From Psychrobacillus sp042944905 (GTDB lineage: Bacteria; Bacillota; Bacilli; Bacillales_A; Planococcaceae), in assembly GCF_042944905.1 (NCBI RefSeq), contig NZ_CP168496.1:2604001-2668000 (forward strand): 64,000 nucleotides of DNA, written 5' to 3'. Under the pieces are notes generated by a model. That model saw only the letters and a list, made by a program, of their open reading frames with translations, made no database searches and had not been told where the DNA came from. The first letter of the stretch is position 1, and each line of letters starts with the position of its first letter. The translations under genes and the position numbers were made by a program. This document shows, in pieces, positions 34,987 to 43,667 of this stretch.

Positions 34987-35421
34987 TTATTTCTCTTCTT
35001 CGGAAATGCCTTTTTCCATGGCTTTCCAAGCAAGAGTTGCACATTTAATACGTGCTGGAAATTTAGAAACACCATTTAATGCCTCTATATCGTCAAGGTC
35101 GATAGTCTCATCATGTTCTTTCCCTAACATCATTTCTGAGAAAACAGTAGAAAGCTTTAAAGCCTCTTCTACTTTCTTTCCTTTAACTGCTTGAGTCATC
35201 ATAGATGCGGATGCCATCGAAATGGAACAACCTTCCCCATCAAACTTTGCATTTTGGATTACTCCATCTACCACTTGAAGTGTTAAATGAATGCGATCTC
35301 CGCAAGTTGGGTTATTCATATCAATTGTTAAAGCACCATCCTCAATGCTACCTTTGTTACGAGGATTTTTATAATGATCCATAATTACTCGTCTATATAG
35401 TTGATCTAAATTAGAAGACAT
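34987..35421 (-). CDS. sufU: Zinc-dependent sulfurtransferase SufU
   Basis: 144 residues from the ATG at 35421 (AAAGGAGT upstream). The zinc and sulfur-transfer ligands are present: C and D in PTCGDRI, C in DGEGCSIS, and C in IKCATLAW. It takes persulfide sulfur from SufS. It overlaps the sufS end by 11 bases, which fits the coupled production of the two partners. Confidence 0.95.
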   Translation of the reverse strand: MSSNLDQLYRRVIMDHYKNPRNKGSIEDGALTIDMNNPTCGDRIHLTLQVVDGVIQNAKFDGEGCSISMASASMMTQAVKGKKVEEALKLSTVFSEMMLGKEHDETIDLDDIEALNGVSKFPARIKCATLAWKAMEKGISEEEK

Positions 35422-36640
35422 CGCTAAAATACTCCTTTGCAGTGCGCAATCCAGCAACTAGTTGGTCAATATCTTCTTCTGTATTATAAATATAAAAACT
35501 TGCTCTCGCAGTTGAATTACATTGTAACCACTTCATCAATGGTTGTGCACAATGATGACCTGCCCGGACAGCAATTCCATTCATATCAAGTACAGTTGCA
35601 ACATCATGTGGATGCACATCATCTAAATTAAATGTTACAATTCCCGCTCGCTTAGAAGGATCTTTAGGTCCATAAATTGTTAAACCTTCAATTGAGGACA
35701 TTTTATCCATTGCTAAAGCAGCTAGTTCATGTTCATGCTTTTCAATTTCCTCTAGTCCGATTTCTTCTAAGAAATCAATCGCTGCTCCAAGTCCAATGGC
35801 ACCTGCAATTATAGGCGTTCCACCTTCGAATTTCCAAGGAAGCTCTTTCCATGTAGATTCATACAAACCTACAAAGTCAATCATTTCCCCACCAAATTCA
35901 ATCGGTTCCATTTCTTCCAGCAATGCTTGTTTTCCGTAAAGTACACCAATACCAGTAGGACCGCACATTTTATGTCCTGAAAATGCAAGAAAATCACAAT
36001 CTAAATTTTGAACATCCAGTTTTAAATGTGGTGCGGCTTGTGCACCGTCCACTACCATTATAGCTCCATGCTCATGCGCAATTTGCGTAATTTCCTTAAT
36101 TGGGTTCATCGTACCTAATACATTCGACACGTAAACGATCGAAACGATTTTTGTCTTATCTGTTATAGTTCCACGTACTTTTTCTAGAGATAAAGTTCCA
36201 TCTTGTTCTAAGTCAATATATTTAAGCGTAGCGCCTGTTTCCTTTGCAAGTTGTTGCCAAGGAATAATATTGGAATGGTGCTCCATATGCGTTATAACAA
36301 TTTCATCGCCTTCTTTTACATTTGCTAGGCCGTAGCTTCTTGCAACTGTATTGATAGCTGTAGTTGTTCCACGCGTGAATATTATTTCTTTTGTAGATTT
36401 AGCATTGATAAATTTTCGAACCTTTTCACGTGCTCCTTCATAACCTTCCGTCGCACGGTTTCCAAGTGTATGCACCCCGCGATGTACATTCGAGTTATCA
36501 AATTCATAATACTTTTTTATTGCTTCAATTACTTGAACGGGTTTTTGAGAAGTGGCACCACTATCTAAATAAACAAGTGGATGTCCATTAATCTCTTGGT
36601 TTAATATGGGAAAATAGCGTCGAATCTCTTTACTGAGCAT
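35411..36640 (-). CDS. sufS: Cysteine desulfurase SufS
   Basis: 409 residues; a PLP enzyme that removes sulfur from cysteine and holds it as a persulfide. Landmarks: THMEHHSNIIPWQ, VDGAQAAPH, the PLP lysine K224 in SGHKMCGP, and the active cysteine C364 in RAGHHCAQP. The short loop around the cysteine is that of type II desulfurases, which need a partner such as SufU. Confidence 0.96.
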   Translation of the reverse strand: MLSKEIRRYFPILNQEINGHPLVYLDSGATSQKPVQVIEAIKKYYEFDNSNVHRGVHTLGNRATEGYEGAREKVRKFINAKSTKEIIFTRGTTTAINTVARSYGLANVKEGDEIVITHMEHHSNIIPWQQLAKETGATLKYIDLEQDGTLSLEKVRGTITDKTKIVSIVYVSNVLGTMNPIKEITQIAHEHGAIMVVDGAQAAPHLKLDVQNLDCDFLAFSGHKMCGPTGIGVLYGKQALLEEMEPIEFGGEMIDFVGLYESTWKELPWKFEGGTPIIAGAIGLGAAIDFLEEIGLEEIEKHEHELAALAMDKMSSIEGLTIYGPKDPSKRAGIVTFNLDDVHPHDVATVLDMNGIAVRAGHHCAQPLMKWLQCNSTARASFYIYNTEEDIDQLVAGLRTAKEYFSDVF

Positions 36641-37947
36641 TAGCGAACTTTCCTTTCAATAACCTCCGTCAGCTGTTTCTTCACGCCTTCGATCGGTAGT
36701 TCGTTTACAACTGGAGCAAGGAATCCGTGAATAACCAGACGCTCTGCTTCATGCTTAGAAATACCACGGCTCATTAAATAGTACAACTGAAGTGGATCTA
36801 CTCGGCCTACAGAAGCTGCATGACCTGCTGTTACATCATCTTCATCGATTAAAAGAATCGGGTTTGCATCTCCACGTGCTTTTTCGCTTAACATTAGAAC
36901 ACGAGATTCTTGCTCTGCATTGGATTTCGTTGCTCCGAATTCAATTTTCCCGATACCATTGAAAATAGAAGATGCTTCATCTTTCATTACACCATGTTTC
37001 AAGATTTGACCATTGGTATGTTTGCCCCAATGAATAACTTTTGTTGTAAAGTTTTGTTTTTGTTTCCCGCGACCGACAACAACCATTTTTACATGTCCTT
37101 CTGAATTGTCACCAACTAAATGTGTAACATTTTCAGAAATTGTATCGCTGTCATTCATCATTCCAAGTGCCCATTCAAGAACAGCATCTCGCGCTGTAAC
37201 TCCACGACGGTTTACATACGTAGTAAAACCTTCTGCTAGAACGTCTACTGTACCAAAAGTTACTTTTGCATTGTCTTTAGCAATTACTTCAGAAACAATA
37301 TTTGCTAACCCGTTTGCATGTTCTACGGTTGATAAATAGTTTTCCACATACGTGACAACACTATTATCATCTGCAACTAATAACGTATGATTGAAAAGAG
37401 ATGCATTTTCGTCATCGTGTAAATAAATAACCTGAATTGGCTCTTCTACTACTACGTTTTTCGGTACATATAAAAATACTCCGCCGTTTAAAAGTGCTGC
37501 ATGTAGTGCTGTAAGCTTATGTTCGTTAACTTTTACGCCATCAGTCATAAAGTATTTTTGAACAAGCTCGCTATGTTCACGCATAGCAGTGTAAATATCG
37601 GTAAAAATAACGCCTTTTACTTTCAAATCTTCCGATAAAGAAACAAATGCTGGTGTGTTATTGTGTTGAATGTATATATTTTTTTGTTCTTCTGCATTTA
37701 CAATTGTTTTTAATTCTTCAGGTAATTGGTCTAAAGAAGCAAACACATTGCTTTCTACAGTATGTGTAGGAAATTCAGTGAAATTCCAATTAATAATTTT
37801 TGTTTTATCTGGCTTTGGCATTGGAAGTGTTTCAAGCGCACCTAGTGCTTTAAGACGAAGTTCCGTCATCCAACTTGGTTCTTGTTTACTTTCTGAAAAG
37901 GAGCGGATATCCTGCTCGGTTAATGCCAATTTTGTTTCAACCGTCAT
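36640..37947 (-). CDS. sufD: SUF assembly protein SufD
   Basis: 435 residues, paralogous to SufB in its C-terminal beta-helix: LTALHAALLNGGVFLYVPKNV, ENATHL-type strands, GIGKIEFGATKSNAEQESRVL, and DDVTAGHAASVGRVD with the conserved histidine. It partners SufB and SufC. It ends at the first base of the sufS ATG. Confidence 0.95.
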   Translation of the reverse strand: MTVETKLALTEQDIRSFSESKQEPSWMTELRLKALGALETLPMPKPDKTKIINWNFTEFPTHTVESNVFASLDQLPEELKTIVNAEEQKNIYIQHNNTPAFVSLSEDLKVKGVIFTDIYTAMREHSELVQKYFMTDGVKVNEHKLTALHAALLNGGVFLYVPKNVVVEEPIQVIYLHDDENASLFNHTLLVADDNSVVTYVENYLSTVEHANGLANIVSEVIAKDNAKVTFGTVDVLAEGFTTYVNRRGVTARDAVLEWALGMMNDSDTISENVTHLVGDNSEGHVKMVVVGRGKQKQNFTTKVIHWGKHTNGQILKHGVMKDEASSIFNGIGKIEFGATKSNAEQESRVLMLSEKARGDANPILLIDEDDVTAGHAASVGRVDPLQLYYLMSRGISKHEAERLVIHGFLAPVVNELPIEGVKKQLTEVIERKVR

Positions 37948-37965
37948 GCTGATTCGTCCCCTTTC

Positions 37966-38745
37966 TTATGCTTCTTGTCCAACTGTCTCGTCTTCAATTC
38001 CTAATTCAACTTTAATCCAGTCATATCCTTGTGCTTCTAATTTTTGAGCAAGCTCAGGACCTCCAGATTTAACAACACGCCCTTGCATCATTACATGTAC
38101 ATGATCAGGCGTTATGTAGTTAAGCAGGCGTTGGTAGTGAGTGATTACTAAACTTCCGAAACCTTCTCCACGCATTTCATTGATACCTTTTGAAACAACT
38201 TTAAGTGCATCGATATCTAGACCAGAATCAATTTCATCTAAAATAGCGAATTTTGGTTTTAACATCATTAATTGAAGAATTTCGTTACGTTTCTTTTCTC
38301 CACCTGAGAATCCTTCATTTAAATAACGTTGAGCCATGTCTAAGTCCATTTCTAAAAATTCCATTTTGCTATCAAGTTCGCGAATGAACTTCATTAAAGA
38401 AATCTCATCGCCTTCTTCGCGACGTGAATTAATAGCAGATCGTAAGAAGTCAGCATTTGTAACTCCTGTTATTTCACTTGGATATTGCATAGCTAAAAAC
38501 AGACCGGCTTGAGCGCGTTCGTCTACTGCCATTTCTAATACGTCTTCACCGTCCAATTCAATTGAACCAGAAGTAACTTCATATTTAGGATGCCCCATAA
38601 TAGCAGAAGCTAAAGTTGATTTACCAGTACCATTTGGACCCATAACCGCGTGAATTTCATTTGTATTAATTGTTAAATTAAGACCCTTTAAAATCTCTTT
38701 ACCGTCGATAGCAACGTGTAAATCCTTAATCACTAAAGTTGACAT
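37966..38745 (-). CDS. sufC: SUF assembly ATPase SufC
   Basis: 259 residues, an ABC ATPase without a membrane domain. Walker A is GPNGTGKST (36-44), the signature FSGGEKKRNEI, Walker B AILDEIDSGLD. It powers cluster assembly on SufBD. It is the first gene of sufC-sufD-sufS-sufU-sufB. The 260-base spacer before it (38746-39009) must hold the operon promoter; I saw no convincing regulator site there. Confidence 0.95.
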   Translation of the reverse strand: MSTLVIKDLHVAIDGKEILKGLNLTINTNEIHAVMGPNGTGKSTLASAIMGHPKYEVTSGSIELDGEDVLEMAVDERAQAGLFLAMQYPSEITGVTNADFLRSAINSRREEGDEISLMKFIRELDSKMEFLEMDLDMAQRYLNEGFSGGEKKRNEILQLMMLKPKFAILDEIDSGLDIDALKVVSKGINEMRGEGFGSLVITHYQRLLNYITPDHVHVMMQGRVVKSGGPELAQKLEAQGYDWIKVELGIEDETVGQEA

Positions 38746-39051
38746 TTAATAACCTCCATTAGGTAACTATGAATGGTATTCCATTCTAATTTATTATCAT
38801 TCTAATCTTAACCCAAAGTCTACTGCCTTGCAAATCTTTTGAAATACTTTCTCATTTAGAATGCAAAACGATTGTATTTCATGCTTTCTATTCACTTTCA
38901 CCTAAACTTCATGCAAAAAAATAATCCTCCTATATTTTCAATAACATCACCTAAATGAGAATCAATTTCACTATGTATTTTTTTTCAACAAAAAAACCCA
39001 TAGAGATACTGAACTGACCTAGCGATATGAGACACATATAAAACACCTATT

Positions 39052-39888
39052 TTAGGCTGCCGCAATGCCAAATTCTTTTGGTGTTAGGTAGCCTAATTTT
39101 TCTTGGATACGTTCTTCATTGTAATGATGAAGATATTCGTCAATTCGTTGTATAACGCAAATATTGCTCAATGAATTAAACTTAGTTAAATAAAATTCTT
39201 CTGTTTTTAAACTAGAATGATAGGATTCGATAACAGCGTTATCCCAACAGTTGCCGCGTCTGGACATGCTACTCACTAGATGATTCTCCTTCAAGCAATC
39301 CTGATACGCATATGATGTGTAAACACTCCCTTGATCAGAATGTACAATGACTTCCTGCGGATTTCCACGAGCTATCAATGCCTCTTTAAGCGTATCTATT
39401 ACCAACGGTGTCTGTTGATGATTGTAGAGCTTATAAGCGACAATTTCATTATTATATAAATCCATGATCGTCGAAAGATATAAAGTGACGCTACCATATT
39501 GAATATACGTAATATCTGTTACCCATTTTTCATTCGGTTTACTAGCTGTAAAGTTACGATTCAATAAATTTGGGGCAATTACTACTGACTCTCCTTGTGA
39601 TTTCCATTTTCGTTTTTGCTTCACTTTGCATTGAAGATTATACTTCTGCATGGTTTTCTGGACCGTATTGCGGTCTAATTCAATTCCATATTCTCTTTTC
39701 AATAACGCCTTAATTTTACGATGACCATTGCGGTATTTCGTTTTCTTGCATAGTTCGATGATTGCTTCTTCTGCTTTGGTTCGAACGTATTCTACACCTT
39801 CTGCTAACCAACGATAAAAGGTGGATCGAGGCACCTGAAGGGCTGACAGAATTGCCGTTACTGTATATTTTTTTCGATACTTTTCCAC
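39052..39888 (-). CDS. IS3-family transposase OrfB (catalytic part)
   Basis: 278 residues counted from a GTG. The rve integrase core has D125 (WVTDITYI), D185 (IVHSDQGSVY) and E221 (NAVIESYHSSLK), a correct DDE(35) spacing, followed by HHYNEERIQEKLGYLTPKEF. The frame stays open upstream into orfA, so the working enzyme is expected to be an OrfA-OrfB fusion made by -1 frameshifting at GAAAAAC in the last codons of orfA. Confidence 0.92.
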   Translation of the reverse strand: MEKYRKKYTVTAILSALQVPRSTFYRWLAEGVEYVRTKAEEAIIELCKKTKYRNGHRKIKALLKREYGIELDRNTVQKTMQKYNLQCKVKQKRKWKSQGESVVIAPNLLNRNFTASKPNEKWVTDITYIQYGSVTLYLSTIMDLYNNEIVAYKLYNHQQTPLVIDTLKEALIARGNPQEVIVHSDQGSVYTSYAYQDCLKENHLVSSMSRRGNCWDNAVIESYHSSLKTEEFYLTKFNSLSNICVIQRIDEYLHHYNEERIQEKLGYLTPKEFGIAAA

Positions 39889-39899
39889 GATTTGAAGAA

Positions 39900-40217
39900 C
39901 TAGCTGTTTTTCAACTCCTTTACCATTTCCATATACTTTTTTAGAATCTCATTCTCCATTTTCAAATGGTTCATTTGTGTATCTTTCTTCTCTTCTTCAC
40001 TCTTAAATTCAGGTCCATGCCCAAATGAATATTGCTTCCCGATCGGTTGATCGAAACGATGAATTTCATTCGCTCTATACCATCTCATCCATGTCTCAAT
40101 TTGAGATTTATTCTTAATTCCGTATTTCTCCATAATTTCTTTCGTCGTAAGATGACCGCTCATTTTATCTTTCACGACTGCCCATTTAATTTCACTTGAA
40201 TACACGTTTTTGCCCAT
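39900..40217 (-). CDS. IS3-family transposase OrfA (DNA-binding part)
   Basis: 105 residues: a helix-turn-helix (HLTTKEIMEKYGIKNKSQIETWMRWY) and a C-terminal leucine-rich helix (MNHLKMENEILKKYMEMVKEL) for oligomerisation. It binds the element ends. Its last codons, GAG TTG AAA AAC AGC TAG, include a slippery site preceded by AAAGGAG, which can act as the frameshift stimulator. Confidence 0.9.
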   Translation of the reverse strand: MGKNVYSSEIKWAVVKDKMSGHLTTKEIMEKYGIKNKSQIETWMRWYRANEIHRFDQPIGKQYSFGHGPEFKSEEEKKDTQMNHLKMENEILKKYMEMVKELKNS

Positions 40218-40339
40218 GCAAAAACACCTCCGATTTAAGTACTTGTTTTAAGTGTACCACTATCGAAGGTGTTTTATATTGTCTCATTATTTTAGGTTAG
40301 TCCAATACATTTCTCCATGGATTCTTCTTTTCTATTATA

Positions 40340-40522
40340 TTATCCTCTAAAGGCTTGGGCATAAATTTTCGCGACTAGTTGGACACTCTTCTCATAATCT
40401 CGCTGTCTTCGTTGTTCAACCTTCAAACGTAAATCTTGGCTGTTTCGTACTTCACTATATCCAAAACCGTGAACTCCTCTAAACGCGTGTTCCATTTGTT
40501 CTGTATAAGGCAACTCTTCCAA
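40340..40522 (-). CDS. Small conserved-looking protein, unknown function
   Basis: 60 residues, not recognised. Soluble and mostly helical: YTEQMEHAFRGVHGFGYSEVRN, then a basic/glutamine-rich helix LRLKVEQRRQRDYEKSVQLVAKIYAQAFRG. The start appears to be TTG; AAAGGAAT lies rather far upstream (about 14 bases), so the start is uncertain. It lies between the 82-bp repeat array and the IS3 element; only codon texture supports it. Confidence 0.5.
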   Translation of the reverse strand: MEELPYTEQMEHAFRGVHGFGYSEVRNSQDLRLKVEQRRQRDYEKSVQLVAKIYAQAFRG

Positions 40523-40718
40523 ACTAATAATGAATCATTCCTTTCACATTTTAAAACAACTACTCTATTAGTCTACCCATTTGAAAGCATGTCAAACCTT
40601 ATTTTTTGGAAGAAAATTTATCTACCATGGTCACTAATGCTCCATCACCAGTAACACCATGAGCTGAAATCATTGTTTTTCCTAACATAAACATAAAAGG
40701 AATAGATGTAGTCTTTTG

Positions 40719-40966
40719 GTAGGGGCATACGGGATTCCTTTTGGAGCAGAAGGGCTCTCTTTAGGGGCATATAGCATCCGGTTAGGAGCACTTGCATTTG
40801 GTAGGGGCATACGGGATTCCTTTTGGAGCGGATGGCCTCTCTTTAGGGGCATATAGCATCCGGTTAGGGGCACTTGCATTTGGTAGGGGCATACGGGATT
40901 CCTTTTGGAGCGGATGGCCTCTCTTTAGGGGCATATAGCATCTGTTTAGGAGCACTTGCATTTGTG
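40719..40966 (-). repeat. 82-bp satellite S82, three units (minus-strand orientation)
   Basis: Units start near 40721, 40803 and 40885, exactly 82 bases apart. On the minus strand each reads like GATGCTATATGCCCCTAAAG, then AGAGGCCATCCGCTCC, then AAAAGGAATCCCGTATGCCC, then CTACCAAATGCAAGTGC, which is about four related 20-21-base subunits. The same unit occurs at 45765-46405 in the opposite orientation. 82 is not divisible by three, so it is not coding. Confidence 0.9.
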
Positions 40967-41013
40967 TAGGTGTTGTGTAAAATCAGTTATCCACAGTTAA
41001 TTTATTTTCCATA

Positions 41014-41052
41014 TAAAAGCCCTTCATCTAGTTGATGAAAGGCTTTTTCATT
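41014..41052 (-). terminator. Terminator of the NERD gene
   Basis: AAAGCC-TTCATC pairs with GATGAA-GGCTTT; the last codons of the NERD gene form one arm and the stop is in the loop region. Confidence 0.8.
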
Positions 41053-41993
41053 TTATAAATAGTACATTTGTTATTGCCGTGTTTTATTAGATCCGAGTTG
41101 GAAAGAATATGTTTAGCTTCATACCTATTGTTTAAAAGTAGAAATTCTCTACATTCTTTATTGGTGATAGAATCTTTGTACAATAAAAAATAGGTAGTTA
41201 GTGCATTCTTATATGCATAGGGATCATTAGTCTTGCAAGCTGGACAATGCCATGTGCGCTTAAGTTTTAGCATACCGATAAAACCGCATTTACTGCATTC
41301 TACTCCTCTTATAAGTTCTTCTGGTTGTATGGAATAATGTTTAGTTAGAGGAAATTTAGCAAATGGGGTGTTTTTCATTAGAAGAATATCTTTCATTTTT
41401 TCCATTTCTTCCATTGTAAGTGTGGGTTTATGTTTTTGAAATTGTCGAAGGTATGGCCTGACTTCGTTCCTATTAAGTATTATTGCTTTGTCAGTAGAAG
41501 TTTTCACAAAACTATTTCGGGATGCGAATACAACAGCACCAAAGATTGGAACTAAAATATTATGATCCATGAAAAATTGTGAAAGTTGGTATTTGTATTC
41601 GTTTAGTTGGAGAGCGGGGCAAGGGTATTTTTTTATTTCCCCTGTTTCTTTTCGTTGGATGAGCTGGGATGGATTCTCTTGGAACTCTAACTCGCCAATA
41701 ATATTTTTGACTTCTAAAATAACTGCACCAAAGGGAGTGATTAGTAAGAAATCCAATTCGAACGTATTCTCTGCATGCAGTAACAATTTGTGAAACACAT
41801 AATATTTAAACGGTAGCTGCATTTTTTCCAGGTCTTTATATACTATTTCTTCCCCAAAATCCCCTCCTTTTGTTGCACCAATTTCATTCAAAATCTTTAC
41901 ATATAGTCGATGCTCTGCGGGTAATCGTTTTAATAGTTTTTCCATTGCTTCCATATGAATAGAATCAGCATAAATTTTAGCAATAATTTTCAT
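41028..41993 (-). CDS. NERD-domain protein with C-terminal zinc ribbon
   Basis: 321 residues from the ATG at 41993, which follows GGAGGTG directly. The NERD (nuclease-related) domain lies at about residues 40-170: GGDFGEEIVYKDLE, ENTFELDFLLITPFGAVILEVKN and LQLNEYKYQLSQFF, which hold the E, D and E-x-K of a PD-(D/E)XK-like core. The C-terminal part has CSKCGFIG and CPACKTND, a zinc ribbon. NERD proteins are thought to process DNA but few are characterised. It interrupts the otherwise B. subtilis-like order between suf and met and is flanked by S82 and an IS. Confidence 0.85.
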   Translation of the reverse strand: MKIIAKIYADSIHMEAMEKLLKRLPAEHRLYVKILNEIGATKGGDFGEEIVYKDLEKMQLPFKYYVFHKLLLHAENTFELDFLLITPFGAVILEVKNIIGELEFQENPSQLIQRKETGEIKKYPCPALQLNEYKYQLSQFFMDHNILVPIFGAVVFASRNSFVKTSTDKAIILNRNEVRPYLRQFQKHKPTLTMEEMEKMKDILLMKNTPFAKFPLTKHYSIQPEELIRGVECSKCGFIGMLKLKRTWHCPACKTNDPYAYKNALTTYFLLYKDSITNKECREFLLLNNRYEAKHILSNSDLIKHGNNKCTIYKMKKPFIN

Positions 41994-42065
41994 CACCTCC
42001 AAATCAGAATAGCATGAACAATTAATTAAATCTATTAATATATTGTTTTTTGTGCATTCCAATTT

Positions 42066-42106
42066 CCAAAATAAAAGAAGCAGGCACAATTTCCATGCCT
42101 GCTTCT
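42066..42106 (-). terminator. Terminator of the met operon
   Basis: AGAAGCAGGCA pairs perfectly with TGCCTGCTTCT; on the minus strand it is followed by TTTTATTTT. Confidence 0.9.
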
Positions 42107-42112
42107 ACCTTA

Positions 42113-42937
42113 TTATTTCACTGGAACGACTGCACCTTTCCATTTATCAAGAATGAAATCTTGAATCTCTTTTGATTTCAAAGCTTCTACAAGTTTCTTA
42201 ATAGCTGGTTTATTTTCATCGCCTTTACGAACAGCGATAATATTTACATATGGAGATTCTTTATCTTCTAATGCGATAGAATCTTTGATTGGATTTAAGC
42301 CTGCGTCGATTGCATAGTTAGAGTTAATAAGAATTGCGTCGCCTTCACCGTTTTCATAAAGTTGCACTAAAAGAGCTGCCTCATAATTTGCGTCAAACTT
42401 TAAATTTTTAGGATTTTCAACAACGTCTTTTACTTCCGCTTTCGTTTTATCAATACCATCTTTAAGTTTAATCAAACCTTTTGCTTCTAATAAAGATAAA
42501 ATACGTCCGTGGTCCGCAACAGAGTTACTCATAATAATAGTAGCGCCTTCTGGCAACTCTTCTAATGATTTATATTTCTTCGAGTAAACACCGATTGGTT
42601 CAATATGAATTCCGCCTGCGTTTACAAAATCATAGCCATTGTCTTTAATTTGAGATTCTAGGTAAGGAATGTGTTGGAAGTAGTTAGCATCCAATTCTTT
42701 TGATTCTAAATCTTTGTTTGGTAAGATATAGTCTTGGTATGTTTCAATTTGAAGGTCAATACCTTCCTTCGCTAGTATTGGTTTTACTTGCTCTAAAATT
42801 AATGCATGTGGAACATTAGAAGCTCCTACTACTAATTTAGTACTTTCTTTCGCACCATTGCTACTATCTTTTGCACCACAAGCAGCTAACGCTAATAAGC
42901 TTACTGCTATTAATGCTCCTACTAATAACTTTTTCAT
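42113..42937 (-). CDS. metQ: Methionine ABC transporter substrate-binding lipoprotein MetQ
   Basis: 274 residues of the NlpA family. Lipoprotein signal MKKLLVGALIAVSLLALAAC with the lipid-bearing cysteine at position 20. Mature landmarks: VGASNVPHALILEQVKPIL, LDANYFQHIPYLE, and NYAIDAGLNPIKDSIALE. It binds D- or L-methionine outside the membrane and delivers it to MetP. Last gene of metN-metP-metQ. Confidence 0.94.
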   Translation of the reverse strand: MKKLLVGALIAVSLLALAACGAKDSSNGAKESTKLVVGASNVPHALILEQVKPILAKEGIDLQIETYQDYILPNKDLESKELDANYFQHIPYLESQIKDNGYDFVNAGGIHIEPIGVYSKKYKSLEELPEGATIIMSNSVADHGRILSLLEAKGLIKLKDGIDKTKAEVKDVVENPKNLKFDANYEAALLVQLYENGEGDAILINSNYAIDAGLNPIKDSIALEDKESPYVNIIAVRKGDENKPAIKKLVEALKSKEIQDFILDKWKGAVVPVK

Positions 42938-42998
42938 TACATATTCTCCCCTTTTTATCTTTTTATTGTATATGATCGAGTAAACTCGTAAACACCAA

Positions 42999-43667
42999 TT
43001 ATCTTTTATCGATTTTAGATGTAATTACATCACCAATCCATTGAATAATAAATACCACAATCAAAATAAGTATGGTTGCAACTAAGGTAACATCGCCTCT
43101 AGAGCGTTGAAATCCGTCTAAAAAAGCTAGAGTACCAAGTCCACCAGCACCAATAATGCCCGCCATTGCAGTATACCCAACTAGCGAAATGCAAGTAACC
43201 GTAATACCAGAAACTAATGATGGCAACGATTCTGGCAATAACACCTTCCATATAATAGTAGAAGTTTTTGCCCCCATCGATTTCGCCGCTTCTAAAACAC
43301 CTTTGTCAATCTCTCGAAGTCCGATTAATACCATTCGTGCATAAAACGGTGCTGCTCCTATAACAAGCGCTGGGAAGGCAGCATTTGGGCCGCGCATTGT
43401 ACCGACCAGAAATATGGTTAATGGAATCAATAAAATAATTAAAATAATAAATGGAATAGACCGAAAGATATTTACAACTGCTCCTGTAAGCCAGTTAGCG
43501 AATTTATTGGCCCATGCTTGATGTGGACTAGTTAGAAATAATAGTAGTCCAAGTGCTAACCCAATAACAAATGTTAATAAAGTTGATATTGCTGTCATAT
43601 AAAGTGTTTCTAGTGCAGCATCCCACATTTTTGGCCAATCAACATTAGGAAAAAGCGTATTAATCAT
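42999..43667 (-). CDS. metP: Methionine ABC transporter permease MetP (MetI)
   Basis: 222 residues with five or six helices and the inner-membrane component signature EAAKSMGAKTSTIIWKVLLP, which contacts the ATPase. GLVGYTAMAGIIGAGGLG follows. It forms the channel of the importer. It overlaps metN by eight bases. Confidence 0.94.
   Translation of the reverse strand: MINTLFPNVDWPKMWDAALETLYMTAISTLLTFVIGLALGLLLFLTSPHQAWANKFANWLTGAVVNIFRSIPFIILIILLIPLTIFLVGTMRGPNAAFPALVIGAAPFYARMVLIGLREIDKGVLEAAKSMGAKTSTIIWKVLLPESLPSLVSGITVTCISLVGYTAMAGIIGAGGLGTLAFLDGFQRSRGDVTLVATILILIVVFIIQWIGDVITSKIDKR

Larger units (their letters stand above)
39010..40304 (-). mobile_element. Complete IS3-family (IS150-like) insertion sequence
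   Basis: 1295 bp. The ends are imperfect inverted repeats of about 39 bases: left TGAACTGACCTA, then TGAGAC and ATAAAACACCT; right the complement of TGGACTAACCTA, TGAGAC and ATAAAACACCT. A 4-bp duplication ATAC flanks it (39006-39009 and 40305-40308). Two ORFs, orfA and orfB, lie in -1 relation. It sits between the suf promoter region and a 60-residue gene and is inserted in no recognised gene. Confidence 0.92.

Noticed and set aside
38746..39009. Fur- or PerR-type box before sufC
   Set aside because: TGAGAATCAATTTCA at about 38955 fits only one half of a Fur site, and it is too weak to call.
40682..40879. 65-residue ORF on the minus strand
   Set aside because: It is translation of S82 repeat sequence that runs out of frame in the next unit.
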